The notes: generated by a model not told the origin, from the sequence alone. A stretch of 28,934 nucleotides of DNA from Gammaproteobacteria bacterium (GCA_029861795.1 JAOTYS010000009.1:1-28934), one strand, 5' to 3'; positions 7,450 through 16,578 are shown, counted from the stretch's first letter. Program-made: numbers and translations.

Positions 7450-9225
7450 GTGGCTACCGACGAAAAGATAAAACGCAAGCTCGCCGCCATCTTGTGTGCA
7501 GATGTGGTGGGTTACAGTCGTCTTATGGGTGCCGATGAGTCAGGTACCCTTGCGCGACTCAAGGCACATCGCAAAGAGTTAATCGATCCGACCATCGCTA
7601 AGCACGACGGACGCATGGTGAAGCTCATGGGAGACGGTGCGCTGGTGGAGTTTTCCAGTGTGGTGGATGCGCTCGCCTGCGCCGTTGATGTGCAGCGTGG
7701 GATGACCGAGCGCAATCACAATGAACCTTCAGAACAGCGCATCGAGTTTCGCATCGGCATCAATCTCGGTGACGTGATTATCGAAGGTGATGACATCTAT
7801 GGTGATGGCGTCAATGTGGCGGCGCGACTGGAAGGGCTTTCCGATCCTGGGGGTATCTGCATCTCGGAATCGGTGCGCAGTGCCACGGGTAACAAGCTAC
7901 CGATCGACTATGAATTTATGGGCGAACAGGAGGTCAAAAACATCGCCGAGGCGGTGCGAGCGCATAGGGTATTGATGGAATCAGAGGAAGTGGCTAACAC
8001 GACCGTAACAGACAAACCTGAGTTGGAATTGCCTGACAAACCCTCTGTCGCGGTGCTTCCCTTCGCCAACATGAGCGCCGATCCGGATCAGGAGTTCTTT
8101 GCGGACGGCATCACTGAGGACATCATTACTGAGCTATCCAAGTTCCGCTCGCTGTTTGTGATCGCGCGTAACTCGTCTTTCGCCTTCAAGGGACGATCTA
8201 TTGACGTTAAGGATGTGAGCACCAAGCTTGGTGTGCGCTACGTGGTGGAGGGGAGTGTCCGGCGTGCGGGTAATCGTGTGCGCATCACCGCACAGCTGAT
8301 CGATGCCGTCGAAGACAATCACCTCTGGGCCGAGCGCTATGACCGCGACCTGGAGGATATCTTCGCGGTGCAGGACGAGGTGACGCACACAATCGTGACA
8401 ACCATTGAACCGCACCTCGCCAGCACCGAGCGTCAGCGGGCCCGGCGCAAGCCCACCGAAAGCCTCGGCGCTTGGGAACTCTATCAGCGCGGTCTCTGGC
8501 ACCTTTATCAAAACAACGCCGAAGACAGCACCAGGGCGCTGGATTTCCTGCAGAGTGCCATTGACCTCGACCCTACCTTTGCGTCAGCCCACGCGGGCCT
8601 CGCCTATGCGCTTTATTACCATGTCGTTCTGGGATACTCACAGGATCGCAGCGGCGATCTCGCGCGCGCGCTCGATGCCGGGAAGACTGCGGTGATGCTC
8701 GACGAAAACGATCCCTTCGCCCATGTGGCGCTGGGTCGCGTATACACGATAAAGGGTGAGCACGACACGGCGATTGCGGCCTGCGACAGGGCGATCGCCC
8801 TCAACCCAAACTATGCCAGCGCCTACATGGGACGCGCACACTCGCTTTGGCAGGCCGGCCGCCCAGCAGAGGCGCTCCCGTCCCATGACGAGGCCATGCG
8901 ACTGTCTCCGCGCGATCCGCTGATGTGGGCCTTCGTGGCAAGCAAGGCCATCGCCCTGATTCTGCTCGGCCGTTACGACGAGGGGTTGGATTGGGCCCGC
9001 AAGGCGCAAAGGCAACCGAGCACGGCGATCTGGGCTTTTATGCCCGAGGTCAGCGCGCTCGGGCTGCTCGGCCGGATCGACGAGGCGCGTGCCGCGCTGG
9101 AACGGGTGAAGCGAATCAAACCAGACGTCAGTTGCGCCTTCGTCGACCAAGCGCTGGCGTTTACACATGCGACCGACCGTGATCATTTTGTGAGCGGTCT
9201 GGTCAAAGCGGGCCTGAAGGAATAA
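7450..9225 (+). CDS. Class III adenylate cyclase with FlgO/TolB-N-like and TPR domains (copy 1)
   Basis: The product has 591 residues from a GTG at 7450, with only a weak ribosome binding site. Residues 1-180 form a class III cyclase domain. The metal Asps are D18 and D62, adenine recognition is by K58 and D115, and the transition-state pair is N122 and R126. These spacings match those known for mycobacterial Rv1625c, so ATP-to-cAMP activity is expected in a homodimer. Residues about 195-315 form a TolB N-terminal/FlgO-like domain (KPSVAVLPFANMS, FFADGITEDII, VVEGSVRRAG). From about 358 on there are 4-5 TPR repeats, ending in the family tail VKAGLKE. No membrane helix is present, so it is cytoplasmic. 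It stands alone, 3.2 kb from the next paralogue. Confidence 0.9.
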   Translation: MATDEKIKRKLAAILCADVVGYSRLMGADESGTLARLKAHRKELIDPTIAKHDGRMVKLMGDGALVEFSSVVDALACAVDVQRGMTERNHNEPSEQRIEFRIGINLGDVIIEGDDIYGDGVNVAARLEGLSDPGGICISESVRSATGNKLPIDYEFMGEQEVKNIAEAVRAHRVLMESEEVANTTVTDKPELELPDKPSVAVLPFANMSADPDQEFFADGITEDIITELSKFRSLFVIARNSSFAFKGRSIDVKDVSTKLGVRYVVEGSVRRAGNRVRITAQLIDAVEDNHLWAERYDRDLEDIFAVQDEVTHTIVTTIEPHLASTERQRARRKPTESLGAWELYQRGLWHLYQNNAEDSTRALDFLQSAIDLDPTFASAHAGLAYALYYHVVLGYSQDRSGDLARALDAGKTAVMLDENDPFAHVALGRVYTIKGEHDTAIAACDRAIALNPNYASAYMGRAHSLWQAGRPAEALPSHDEAMRLSPRDPLMWAFVASKAIALILLGRYDEGLDWARKAQRQPSTAIWAFMPEVSALGLLGRIDEARAALERVKRIKPDVSCAFVDQALAFTHATDRDHFVSGLVKAGLKE

Positions 9226-9267
9226 ACACTTGCGACCAGCAAAGGGGGCGGATTTATTGTTAAAAAA

Positions 9268-9325
9268 AATTCACCTCGGGACAGTCAGTGAATTGGCGGT
9301 AAATAAATCTGTCCCTTTTATTGTC
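9268..9325. repeat. Inverted repeat plus AATCTGTCCC-type repeat remnant
   Basis: Arms AATTCAC (9268-9274) and GTGAATT (9288-9294) form a perfect 7-bp hairpin. The adjoining motif GGCGGTAAATAAATCTGTCC recurs in modified form at 11377-11404, on the opposite strand at about 16520-16537, and weakly at 17468-17484. Such sequences often accompany mobile-element remnants, but no transposase is seen here. Confidence 0.4.
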
Positions 9326-9335
9326 GAGCGTTGAC

Positions 9336-10283
9336 ATGAGCATTCGTGGAAAGAAGGTCGGCCTATTACTTCCACATTGGGAGCGGGGGCTGGGGAGGGA
9401 AACGCCTGCTTGCTCAGATATCGTCGGCTTGGCGAAGTGCGCCGACGATTCGGGATTCGATTCAGTGTGGCTGGTCGATCACTTCTTGATCGAACCCTAT
9501 GTCGACGAGGCTGAGTACGGCGATCCCTTACCTGAGCACAGGAAAGGCGTGAAAGTAGGGGTGTGGGAATGTTGGACGCTGGCCGCAGCATTGGCCGTGG
9601 CCACCGAGCGGGTGGAAATCGGCACCCTGGTATCGAACACCGGCTACCGTAACCCGGCGCTGCTTGCACAAATGATGAACACCATCGATGACCTGAGCCA
9701 AGGCAGACTTATTGCAGGGCTGGGTGCGGGAGATTACCCCGCTGAGCATAAGGCGTTTGGTTATCCCTATGAGCGACGGGTTGGACGCTTCGAAGAGGCG
9801 CTGCAAATTATTCCTCCTTTGTTGAGGGGTGAAAAGGTGACGTTCCAGGGTGAGTTTTATGAGACCTTTGATGCAGAACTGCGCCCAAAGTATTCACGAG
9901 TCCCACCGATACTAATCGGGCTCCTCAAAGGAGGCCCGCGGATGAAGCGACTCGTTGCCCAGTACGCCGACCAGTGGAATTGCTGGGTGGTGGAAGACAC
10001 TCGTATCGAGCTCTATCGAGAATCCCATGATGCCATCGTGCAAGCATGTGAGAAACACGGACGTGATCCCGCTGCGCTTAGGAAAAACGCTGCGATCGGT
10101 GTTTGTTTACCTGGGTTTACTCCCGAGTATCAAGGCGAGACACGATTGTCTGGTTCTACCGAGGAAATTGCAGAGCAATTTGGTAAATTTCTTGAACAAG
10201 ATGTTGATCACTTGGTTGTATCGCTGCGGCCTTTTAGTCGAGACGGGATAGAGAACTTCGCAGAACTGTTGCAGCGGGTGTAA
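9336..10283 (+). CDS. LLM class flavin-dependent oxidoreductase
   Basis: The product has 315 residues from the ATG at 9336; an in-frame TTG lies at 9321. It is a luciferase-like TIM-barrel monooxygenase or reductase that uses FMN or F420. Recognisable segments are SVWLVDHF near residue 45, TERVEIGTLVSNTGYRNPAL, MMNTIDDLSQGRLIAGLGAG and YEFERFEEAL-like GRFEEALQIIPPLLRGEKVTF. PPILIGLLKGGPRMKRLVAQYADQWN follows. The substrate cannot be inferred. The start lies just after a repeat remnant, so its promoter may be within or next to it. The agmatinase-family gene follows after 87 nt with its own ribosome binding site. Confidence 0.85.
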   Translation: MSIRGKKVGLLLPHWERGLGRETPACSDIVGLAKCADDSGFDSVWLVDHFLIEPYVDEAEYGDPLPEHRKGVKVGVWECWTLAAALAVATERVEIGTLVSNTGYRNPALLAQMMNTIDDLSQGRLIAGLGAGDYPAEHKAFGYPYERRVGRFEEALQIIPPLLRGEKVTFQGEFYETFDAELRPKYSRVPPILIGLLKGGPRMKRLVAQYADQWNCWVVEDTRIELYRESHDAIVQACEKHGRDPAALRKNAAIGVCLPGFTPEYQGETRLSGSTEEIAEQFGKFLEQDVDHLVVSLRPFSRDGIENFAELLQRV

Positions 10284-10370
10284 GACGAAGCAGAGCAAGT
10301 CTGTTGAGAAAAAGTTTCTTTGTTGCGCGAGTATCGTTATTGCGTCGATTAACCTAAGAAGGAGAACGCC

Positions 10371-11333
10371 ATGCTTATCCCCGCAGCCAGCGACATTGCC
10401 TGGGGGCCGTCGCCACGACAGACATTTTTGAACGTGCCCTACTGTGACGATCTGGACCGATTAGATGCTCACGTGGCCATCCTGGGTATACCTTACGGGG
10501 ATCCCTATAGCATTGACGAGGTGAGCAACCCGCAAACCAAGGCACCGGCTGCGGTGCGGGAGGCATCGATTCGGGTCAGTTTCGGACTCGACCGATACGA
10601 TTTCGATATTGGGGGCACGGTCTTTGACGGTAAGGACATCAAGGTTGTCGATTGCGGCGATATTCCGGGTGATCCGCGCGATCTTTCAAAACATTACCAA
10701 TTAGCCGAGGCAGCGGTTCGGAAAATACTCGCCAAGGGCGCGTTGCCTATCATTCTTGGTGGAGATCACGGCGTACCTATTCCGGTGTTTCGTGCCTACG
10801 AGGGCAGGGGACCGATCCATCTTGTGCATATCGACGCGCACTTAGACTTCAGGGACGAGGTGCTCGGTGTGAAGGAGGGGTATTCGAACCCTATCCGACG
10901 CGCGTCAGAGCTCTCTCATATCAAAGGCATTACACAGATCGGTCTACGAGGTCAGGGCAGCGCCAGACCACAGGACGTCGAAGATGCCATAGCGTATGGT
11001 TGCGACATCATTACTGCGTCTGAGCTGCACGACATCGGCATGAAGTCGGTACTGGATCGAATCCCGGAGAATACAAACTACTACCTCACCATAGATGCCG
11101 ATGGCGTTGACCCTACTGTGATGCCCGGCGTTTGGGCACCACATCCGGGTGGTGTGACCTATCCGCAGATGCACACACTTATTCACGGACTTTGTCGCAA
11201 GGGGGGGGTAGTAGGGATGGACATCAACGAGATCACGCCCATTTTCGATATCAACCAATCGACGTGTATTGCGGCCGGGCGTTTTATCGTCAACCTAATT
11301 GGTGGTGCGGTACGAAGCGGAGTTTTTGACTAG
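10371..11333 (+). CDS. Agmatinase/arginase family ureohydrolase
   Basis: The product has 320 residues; AAGGAG at 10359-10364 supports the ATG. Binuclear-manganese ligands typical of ureohydrolases are visible: H133 in GGDH, the D155-A-H157-L-D159 motif (HIDAHLDFRDE), and D242/D244 in TIDADGVDPTVMPG. GMDINEITP near the C-terminus is also family-typical. The first motif reads GGDHG instead of the usual GGDHS. Members cleave agmatine, guanidinobutyrate, formiminoglutamate or related guanidino compounds to urea or formamide plus an amine. The exact substrate is unassigned, so I give no gene symbol. A possible operon partner is the upstream LLM oxidoreductase. Confidence 0.85.
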   Translation: MLIPAASDIAWGPSPRQTFLNVPYCDDLDRLDAHVAILGIPYGDPYSIDEVSNPQTKAPAAVREASIRVSFGLDRYDFDIGGTVFDGKDIKVVDCGDIPGDPRDLSKHYQLAEAAVRKILAKGALPIILGGDHGVPIPVFRAYEGRGPIHLVHIDAHLDFRDEVLGVKEGYSNPIRRASELSHIKGITQIGLRGQGSARPQDVEDAIAYGCDIITASELHDIGMKSVLDRIPENTNYYLTIDADGVDPTVMPGVWAPHPGGVTYPQMHTLIHGLCRKGGVVGMDINEITPIFDINQSTCIAAGRFIVNLIGGAVRSGVFD

Positions 11334-11376
11334 GATAAGCAGGCAAAAGCGCATGGGATGACCAGTGATCAATGAC

Positions 11377-11404
11377 AAACAAATCTGTCCCCTTGGTTGT
11401 TGAC
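11377..11404. repeat. Second copy of the AATCTGTCCC-type motif
   Basis: The segment AAACAAATCTGTCCCC followed by TTGGTTGTTGACA closely matches 9301-9335 in sequence and order. It lies in the convergent gap between the ureohydrolase and the SUMF1-like gene. It is probably a remnant of the same dispersed repeat. Confidence 0.4.
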
Positions 11405-11413
11405 ACGCCTAAC

Positions 11414-12286
11414 TCATAGACTCTTGACGCAACGCAAACCGATGTGACGATGGCCGTGCTGAACGGCACGGGAAAACCCTGAGCGAAAGAATGTCGTCAG
11501 CGCCTCCGGGGAATCATCGAAGATGTAGTCACCACCCCGCGTGACACGTTCACCCGGTGCGTCCGGGTCTTCGCGCCCGTCTATGGGGTCGTAGGGATAG
11601 GGGCGATACAAAGAACTGGTCCACTCGGCGAGACTGCCGGCCAAATCATGAACGCCCTCCGGTGTTGCGCCGGCGGGGCGCGATCCAACCGGCAGTGTTT
11701 GCCCTCGCGGCCGGGTGAAAACGGCCAGCTCTGCGTTGGGAGCGGCGTCGCCCCATGGATATAAACGTCCTTCTTTTCCCCGGGCTGCCGCTTCCCATTC
11801 TGCTTCGGTAGGTAAGCGCGCGTCGCGCCATCGGCAATAGGCTTGGGCTCCAAACCAAGTCACTTCGGTCACTGGATGATTCTCGAATCCTGGTTCCGGT
11901 GTGAGCAGACCATTGACAAGCGCGATGCGCGCATCCTCGTCATCGAGTTCGATCAGAGGCGGTTCAGTTGCAGTGCCCCCGAACAGCACATCCGCATCAG
12001 CACCTTCAACATCACGACGACGAGCATGACCTGCGGATGCGTCGCGAACCACCACAACATCGAGTGAGTCCAGGAAGCGCACAAACTGCGCGTTTGTCAC
12101 CTCGTGTCGATCGATCAAGAATGGTTCGAGCATGACGGTATGCGCCGGGCGCGAATCTATGGGACCGGTATCTTCGCCAATGGGATATTCACCGGCAGCG
12201 ACAGTGGCCATCTCTGACACGTCGCCTGCTGCAGCCGTGGCGACCACCACTATGATTAGCGCAAAAACGGTTCTTATCTGTCCCAT
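11414..12286 (-). CDS. Exported SUMF1/EgtB/PvdO-type formylglycine-sulfatase-fold protein
   Basis: The product has 290 residues from the ATG at 12286; an in-frame ATG at 12316 would add 10. The N-terminus MGQIRTVFALIIVVVATAAA is a signal peptide, so the protein is exported. The rest is a SUMF1-fold domain: AAGEYPIGEDTGPIDSRPAH, then FLIDRHEVTNAQFVRFLD, YCRWRDARLPTEAEWEAAARG, PWGDAAPNAE, DLAGSLAEWTSS and RGGDYIFDDSPEAL, ending HIGLRCVKSL. The paired active-site cysteines of true formylglycine-generating enzyme are not visible, so sulfatase activation is unlikely; a structural or binding role is possible. It diverges from the second cyclase across about 137 nt. Confidence 0.8.
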   Translation of the reverse strand: MGQIRTVFALIIVVVATAAAGDVSEMATVAAGEYPIGEDTGPIDSRPAHTVMLEPFLIDRHEVTNAQFVRFLDSLDVVVVRDASAGHARRRDVEGADADVLFGGTATEPPLIELDDEDARIALVNGLLTPEPGFENHPVTEVTWFGAQAYCRWRDARLPTEAEWEAAARGKEGRLYPWGDAAPNAELAVFTRPRGQTLPVGSRPAGATPEGVHDLAGSLAEWTSSLYRPYPYDPIDGREDPDAPGERVTRGGDYIFDDSPEALTTFFRSGFSRAVQHGHRHIGLRCVKSL

Positions 12287-12422
12287 TACTTCAGTTGTCA
12301 ATACTCGTCCATCCATTTCACCGCAAATGCGCCCTATGGTCTAGCCAATTGGCCGGTGAGGCGTGGGACTTTCCTGAGTACGAGTGCCATAATTCTCGGC
12401 TGGAATCAAACGATCTCGCCCA

Positions 12423-14213
12423 GTGAATAGTGACTCTTATGATCGTAAGCTTGCGGCGATCCTACACGCCGATGTAGCCGGTTACAGCCGTCTGATGGGT
12501 ATCGACGAGCCTGGCACCCTGGCGCGACTGAAGGCGCACCGCAAAGAGTTGATCGAGCCGAGCATTGCTTCACACCGTGGCCGCACGGTGAAGTTGATGG
12601 GGGACGGCGCGCTGGTGGAGTTTGCCAGCGTGGTGGAAGCGCTCGCTTGCGCGGTAGAGGTGCAACGCGGGATGACCGAACGCAATAATGATGAACCCGC
12701 GGAGCGGCGTATCGAGTTCCGTATCGGGATTAACCTCGGGGACGTGATCATCGAAGACGATGACATTTACGGTGATGGGGTAAATGTGGCGGCGCGACTC
12801 GAGGGCTTAGCCGATACTGGCGGTGTTTGCATATCCGGAACGGTTTACGATGCCGTTGGGAGAAAACTGCCGGTTGAGTATGAGTTCATGGGCGAGCAGG
12901 AGGTAAAGAACATCGTGGAACCGGTGCGTGCCTATCGGGTGTTGGTGGGCGCGGAGAAGGTCAGGTCTTCTTCATGGAAAAAAACCGCGCTAGAACTTCC
13001 CGACAAGCCTTCAATAGCGGTTCTTCCATTCACTAATATGAGCGGTGATCCTGAACAGGAATATTTCAGTGATGGTATCACTGAAGATATCACTACGGCA
13101 CTTTCAAAATACCGATGGTTCTTAGTGGTCGCCCGTCATACGACCTTCACCTATAAGGGTCGCGCGCTGGACATAGTGGAGGTTGGCCGTCAGCTTGCCG
13201 TCCGCTACATCTTGGAAGGAAGCGTGCGTAAGGCGGCTAACCGCGTCCGGGTTTCCGCACAACTAGTTGAAGCAGCGAACGGCAATCATCTTTGGGCCGA
13301 AAGTTATGATCGCGATCTCGCCGATATCTTTGCGGTACAAGACGAGATCACGCAGGCGATCATTGGTGAATTGACGCCGCAGTTTCTCACCGCTGAACTT
13401 CAGCGCTCTCGTCGCAAGCACGACACAAATCTAGATGCCTGGGATCTGGTGATGCGCGGCCGCGAGCACTTGTGGCGCATCAACAAGGATGACAATCTGA
13501 AGGCACAGCAGTTCTTTGATGCGGCAATCGAGCGTGCCCCCGACAGCGGATTGGGGCAAAGCGATCTGGTGCAATCATATTTATGGCAGTTAATTTTCGG
13601 ATGGGCGGATGACCGCGCAGGAACCGTAGAGCGAATGGCCGCGTCGTCAGCACGCGCAATCGCGGCTGATCCCAACGATTCCTATGCTCTGGCAGGCGCT
13701 GCAATCGCCAAATGCTTTGAGGACCATGCGAGCGAAGGTGTCGAATTGGCGCGCAAGGCGGTCGCCATAAATCCGAATCTGGCTTTGGCTCATGCTGCAC
13801 TTGGATTCTCGCTCGCGTTTGCGCCACGAAACTTTGAGGATCAATACGGTGAAGCGATTGAATCAGTGGAGCGGGCAATACGCCAGAGCCCGCGCGACCC
13901 CATGATGGGGACAATGTTAGGGAGTCTCGGCATCGCCTATTACCTCGCCGGACGATATGAGGACACAAAGCGCACTGCGGACCGACTGATCATGGAACAA
14001 CCGGAGATGCCGACAGGTTACCGTCAACTGGCCGCTAGCCTTGCGCAGCTCGGCCGAATCGATGAAGCAAGTGCGGTGGTCTCTAGGCATATATTGCGAC
14101 TGATCCCCGGTCACACTGCAACCCAATCTGGCCAGCAACTGCCCTTCGGTAGTAATGAGGAAGCCCGTCGTCATTGGGTCGAGGGGCTGGTCAAAGGCGG
14201 GCTCCCGGAGTAG
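12423..14213 (+). CDS. Class III adenylate cyclase with FlgO/TolB-N-like and TPR domains (copy 2)
   Basis: The product has 596 residues from a GTG at 12423 and begins MNSDSYDRKLAAILHADVAG. The cyclase domain (1-178) keeps all catalytic positions: D17 and D61 for metal, K57 and D114 for the base, N121 and R125 for catalysis. A FlgO/TolB-N-like domain begins at about residue 192 (KPSIAVLPFTNMSGDPEQEY, FSDGITEDITTAL). TPR repeats begin at about 361 and the tail is VKGGLPE. The TPR part shares little sequence with copy 1, while the cyclase part is very similar. Six nucleotides after its stop begins a truncated further copy, so it was once followed by another gene of the same kind. Confidence 0.9.
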   Translation: MNSDSYDRKLAAILHADVAGYSRLMGIDEPGTLARLKAHRKELIEPSIASHRGRTVKLMGDGALVEFASVVEALACAVEVQRGMTERNNDEPAERRIEFRIGINLGDVIIEDDDIYGDGVNVAARLEGLADTGGVCISGTVYDAVGRKLPVEYEFMGEQEVKNIVEPVRAYRVLVGAEKVRSSSWKKTALELPDKPSIAVLPFTNMSGDPEQEYFSDGITEDITTALSKYRWFLVVARHTTFTYKGRALDIVEVGRQLAVRYILEGSVRKAANRVRVSAQLVEAANGNHLWAESYDRDLADIFAVQDEITQAIIGELTPQFLTAELQRSRRKHDTNLDAWDLVMRGREHLWRINKDDNLKAQQFFDAAIERAPDSGLGQSDLVQSYLWQLIFGWADDRAGTVERMAASSARAIAADPNDSYALAGAAIAKCFEDHASEGVELARKAVAINPNLALAHAALGFSLAFAPRNFEDQYGEAIESVERAIRQSPRDPMMGTMLGSLGIAYYLAGRYEDTKRTADRLIMEQPEMPTGYRQLAASLAQLGRIDEASAVVSRHILRLIPGHTATQSGQQLPFGSNEEARRHWVEGLVKGGLPE

Positions 14214-14219
14214 AAGGCA

Positions 14220-14291
14220 ATGGAATCCGAACCACTATCACGCAAACTCGCAGCGATCCTGCATGCGGATGTTGTTGGCTTAGGCGCGTGA
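14220..14291 (+). pseudogene. 5' stub of a deleted cyclase paralogue
   Basis: Starting 6 nt after copy 2, the frame reads MESEPLSRKLAAILHADVVG and then LGA-stop. The first 20 residues match the N-terminus of intact cyclases, best the one at 27948 (MESEPLTRKLAAILHADVVG). Homology stops abruptly at about 14280, just past the first metal-binding Asp, and the rest of the gene is missing. The 6-nt spacing equals that of the intact tandem genes, so this is a deletion or insertion scar in a former array. The 24-codon peptide is unlikely to be functional. Confidence 0.8.
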
Positions 14292-14605
14292 ATTTGCGTT
14301 CGTCTGCGGCACTAAGTTTTGATGCATGAAGTTATGGGGTAGATGTTGTTGGTATGGATCCCGCCTATCGCCGACAGAATACACACTTCGGGCGCTCGCA
14401 GCTGAAGAATTTTTCCACTCGGCCTGATCGATAAGATCCGGCTCGTTGAATGCGCAACACAATGGTATCGATGGTTCGGGTTAAGGTGACTGGCTTAGCG
14501 CCGTATCGGATAACGATGACGAGAACTGCTTGACATCGCGCGGCGTCGTTGTGGAGTCTGGGCGAAGGCCTTCATCACAGGGGCCGCGACTTTCTTTGTA
14601 AATCC
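14292..14605. other. Gene-poor stretch after the truncated cyclase
   Basis: This is 314 nt between the stub and the next convincing gene. A 60-codon minus-strand ORF (14280-14462) has no recognisable domain and no ribosome binding site; I do not call it a gene. No terminator, tRNA or transposase is visible. The sequence probably arrived by the same rearrangement that removed the downstream cyclase. Confidence 0.4.
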
Positions 14606-16348
14606 ATGAAAGACAAACGCAATTCGCGACGATTGGGTCGTCATCGTTTTCCAGGAACAGGATGGAAGCTTCATTTTATACTGGGATTGTGCGGGTCGAT
14701 TGTCATCGCTGCGTCGATTATCTTTATCGCTCGATACGGAGTTCTAGATCATGTCGCTAATAAGTGGGCTTCGATGCAGAGCGCAGAAGACAAACCCCCG
14801 CAACAAGTCACGAGCGACAGACAAGCGGCGGAAACACAATCGGTCGATGAGTCGAATAAGCGCGACGCAGCGGTGACTAGCCAAGCGCTACTGGAATTGG
14901 ATAGGGAACCCGATATTTCGACCGTTGAGAGTGGCGCGAGCGTTGACGTCACAGCAACGTCCAAGAGAGATGATGCTGGTTTGATCAGCGAGAAAATCGA
15001 AGAACAAGACAACGAACCTCCCCAGACCGAAGCGGGTGATCTATCGATTTCCGGACGCATCTTGACGCAGGCGGGTGTTCCAGTACCCGGAATTGTAGCG
15101 ACTGCGCGTCTGTTGGACCGCGGAGATGGATCCAACTATCGAGGTCAAAGCGATGGGGACGGCTTTTATGAGATTCGGGGACTTTCAGCGGGCGAATATC
15201 AGATCCAGACAATCGCAACCGATCTCTATCCGTCAGCATTCATCTCGGCTCGTGCTGGCCTACATTCAGCGGATATCGTTTTGACAGAGGGCCGCACGGT
15301 AGAGGTGTTTGGTACGGTAGTGGACGTCGCGGGGACACCGCTTGCCGCTGTCGAGGTTGCTTCGAATCCTCCGAGTAAATCGGTTCGCACGGATGACAGC
15401 GGAAACTATGTGTTGTCACTTATCGCGCAATCGACCAGTAGCTACATCTTCAGGTACAAACTGGCAGGATATCAAGAAGAGCAGATCGTGGTCTCTGGGA
15501 TGGAGTTGTTAGAAGCAGGGAAAAAGCGTGCGGACGCAACACTCACTGCCGTAGGTGACACTATCGATGTAACCGGGGTAGTCCGAAACGAGTTTGGCGA
15601 AGGTGTCTCCAGCGCTAGAATTTATCTCCAGTCGACCACAAGAGCCCTGTATCAGGGAGTCAGTGATAGGCAAGGAAACTTTTCGATCCCCGACGTCAAA
15701 ATTGGGGCCGGTTATCGATTGACGGTCACATCCGCAGGACTGTACGAGCGCTATGTCAGTGAATCACTCATCATCAGTCCGGATAATCCGCCTATCGAGA
15801 TTACGCTGAAGTCTCTTGCCGCGGGCCGAGTATCGGGGAACATGATCGATCTTCATGGTAACTCGATTCCAAACTTCACATTACTGCTTAGCAATACGAA
15901 GGCGATGAGCAAGCATTTGCCCGTGAATGGCGATGGCTTCGGCTATTTTGAGATCGACCGAGTGCCTGAGGGTGAGCTGATATTTATGACAAGGTCTAAA
16001 CCGACCATTCAAATCAGGGGAGTCTTTTTGGAACCCGGAAGCGATGTGGTTATTAATCTTGTTCTTGATTGGGGCTACGAAAGCGTGGTGGGCACGGTTG
16101 TGGATAATGCTGGACACCCCGTAGCGGGTGCGCGTGTCTCGTTGACATGGGCATACGCAAGTGACGGCGTGCAAAGCGGGTCCTCTCGACAGACAATCGC
16201 AGACGGGTCGGGTTCATTTCGATTTACTCAACTTGGACCTGGCATTCACACTTTGGCTGTCAGCGCTCCGGGTTACCAGCCAATTAAAGAAAATTATGAT
16301 GTCGGTCGAGAATCCCGAGATATAACGGTTTTGCTCAAACCGCAGTAG
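14606..16348 (+). CDS. Membrane-anchored protein with carboxypeptidase-regulatory-like repeats
   Basis: The product has 580 residues from the ATG at 14606; a longer GTG start at 14549 is less likely. A basic N-terminus is followed by one hydrophobic helix (LHFILGLCGSIVIAASIIFI, about residues 23-43). Then comes a polar linker of about 110 residues and about five beta-sandwich repeats of the CarboxypepD_reg/CNA-B-like type. Repeat hallmarks are ISGRILTQAGVPVPG...GFYEIRGLSAGEYQI, VFGTVVDVAGTPLAAVEV...GNYVLSL, VTGVVRNEFGEGVSSARI...GNFSIPDV, GRVSGNMIDLHGNSIPNF and VVGTVVDNAGHPVAGARV...GSFRFTQLGPG. It is probably inner-membrane anchored with the repeats in the periplasm, acting in binding or adhesion. 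Enzymatic motifs are absent. Confidence 0.75.
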   Translation: MKDKRNSRRLGRHRFPGTGWKLHFILGLCGSIVIAASIIFIARYGVLDHVANKWASMQSAEDKPPQQVTSDRQAAETQSVDESNKRDAAVTSQALLELDREPDISTVESGASVDVTATSKRDDAGLISEKIEEQDNEPPQTEAGDLSISGRILTQAGVPVPGIVATARLLDRGDGSNYRGQSDGDGFYEIRGLSAGEYQIQTIATDLYPSAFISARAGLHSADIVLTEGRTVEVFGTVVDVAGTPLAAVEVASNPPSKSVRTDDSGNYVLSLIAQSTSSYIFRYKLAGYQEEQIVVSGMELLEAGKKRADATLTAVGDTIDVTGVVRNEFGEGVSSARIYLQSTTRALYQGVSDRQGNFSIPDVKIGAGYRLTVTSAGLYERYVSESLIISPDNPPIEITLKSLAAGRVSGNMIDLHGNSIPNFTLLLSNTKAMSKHLPVNGDGFGYFEIDRVPEGELIFMTRSKPTIQIRGVFLEPGSDVVINLVLDWGYESVVGTVVDNAGHPVAGARVSLTWAYASDGVQSGSSRQTIADGSGSFRFTQLGPGIHTLAVSAPGYQPIKENYDVGRESRDITVLLKPQ

Positions 16349-16519
16349 TGGCGCGCGAGTTTACGTAGATAATCTCCGGGACCACCCACAGTTTAGAACT
16401 CGAGGAGCGGAGTTTCATCGTCTTGTGCAATTCCAGTTTTTCACGTACGTCATTACCATTTGTGGTATGGGTTCGCGCTTCGATACCAAGGACCACAATC
16501 AGCTCGGCTTTCTAAATAC

Positions 16520-16537
16520 AGATTTATTTGCCGCCTC
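16520..16537 (-). repeat. Partial reverse copy of the AATAAATCTGT motif
   Basis: On the minus strand this reads GGCGGCAAATAAATCTGT, matching the element at 9296-9313 at nearly every base. It sits in the convergent gap after the carboxypeptidase-regulatory-like gene. The gap (16349-16578) contains nothing else I recognise. Confidence 0.4.
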
Positions 16538-16578
16538 TAAACAGCGATTAATACCGGTAACTAGATCCCCTCCTAACT

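Noticed and set aside
11414..12286. Genuine formylglycine-generating enzyme for sulfatases
   Set aside because: The paired catalytic cysteines are not seen and no sulfatase gene is nearby; only the fold is supported.
14280..14462. 60-codon minus-strand ORF beside the cyclase stub
   Set aside because: No recognisable family or ribosome binding site; Asn/Gln-rich and short. Treated as non-coding.
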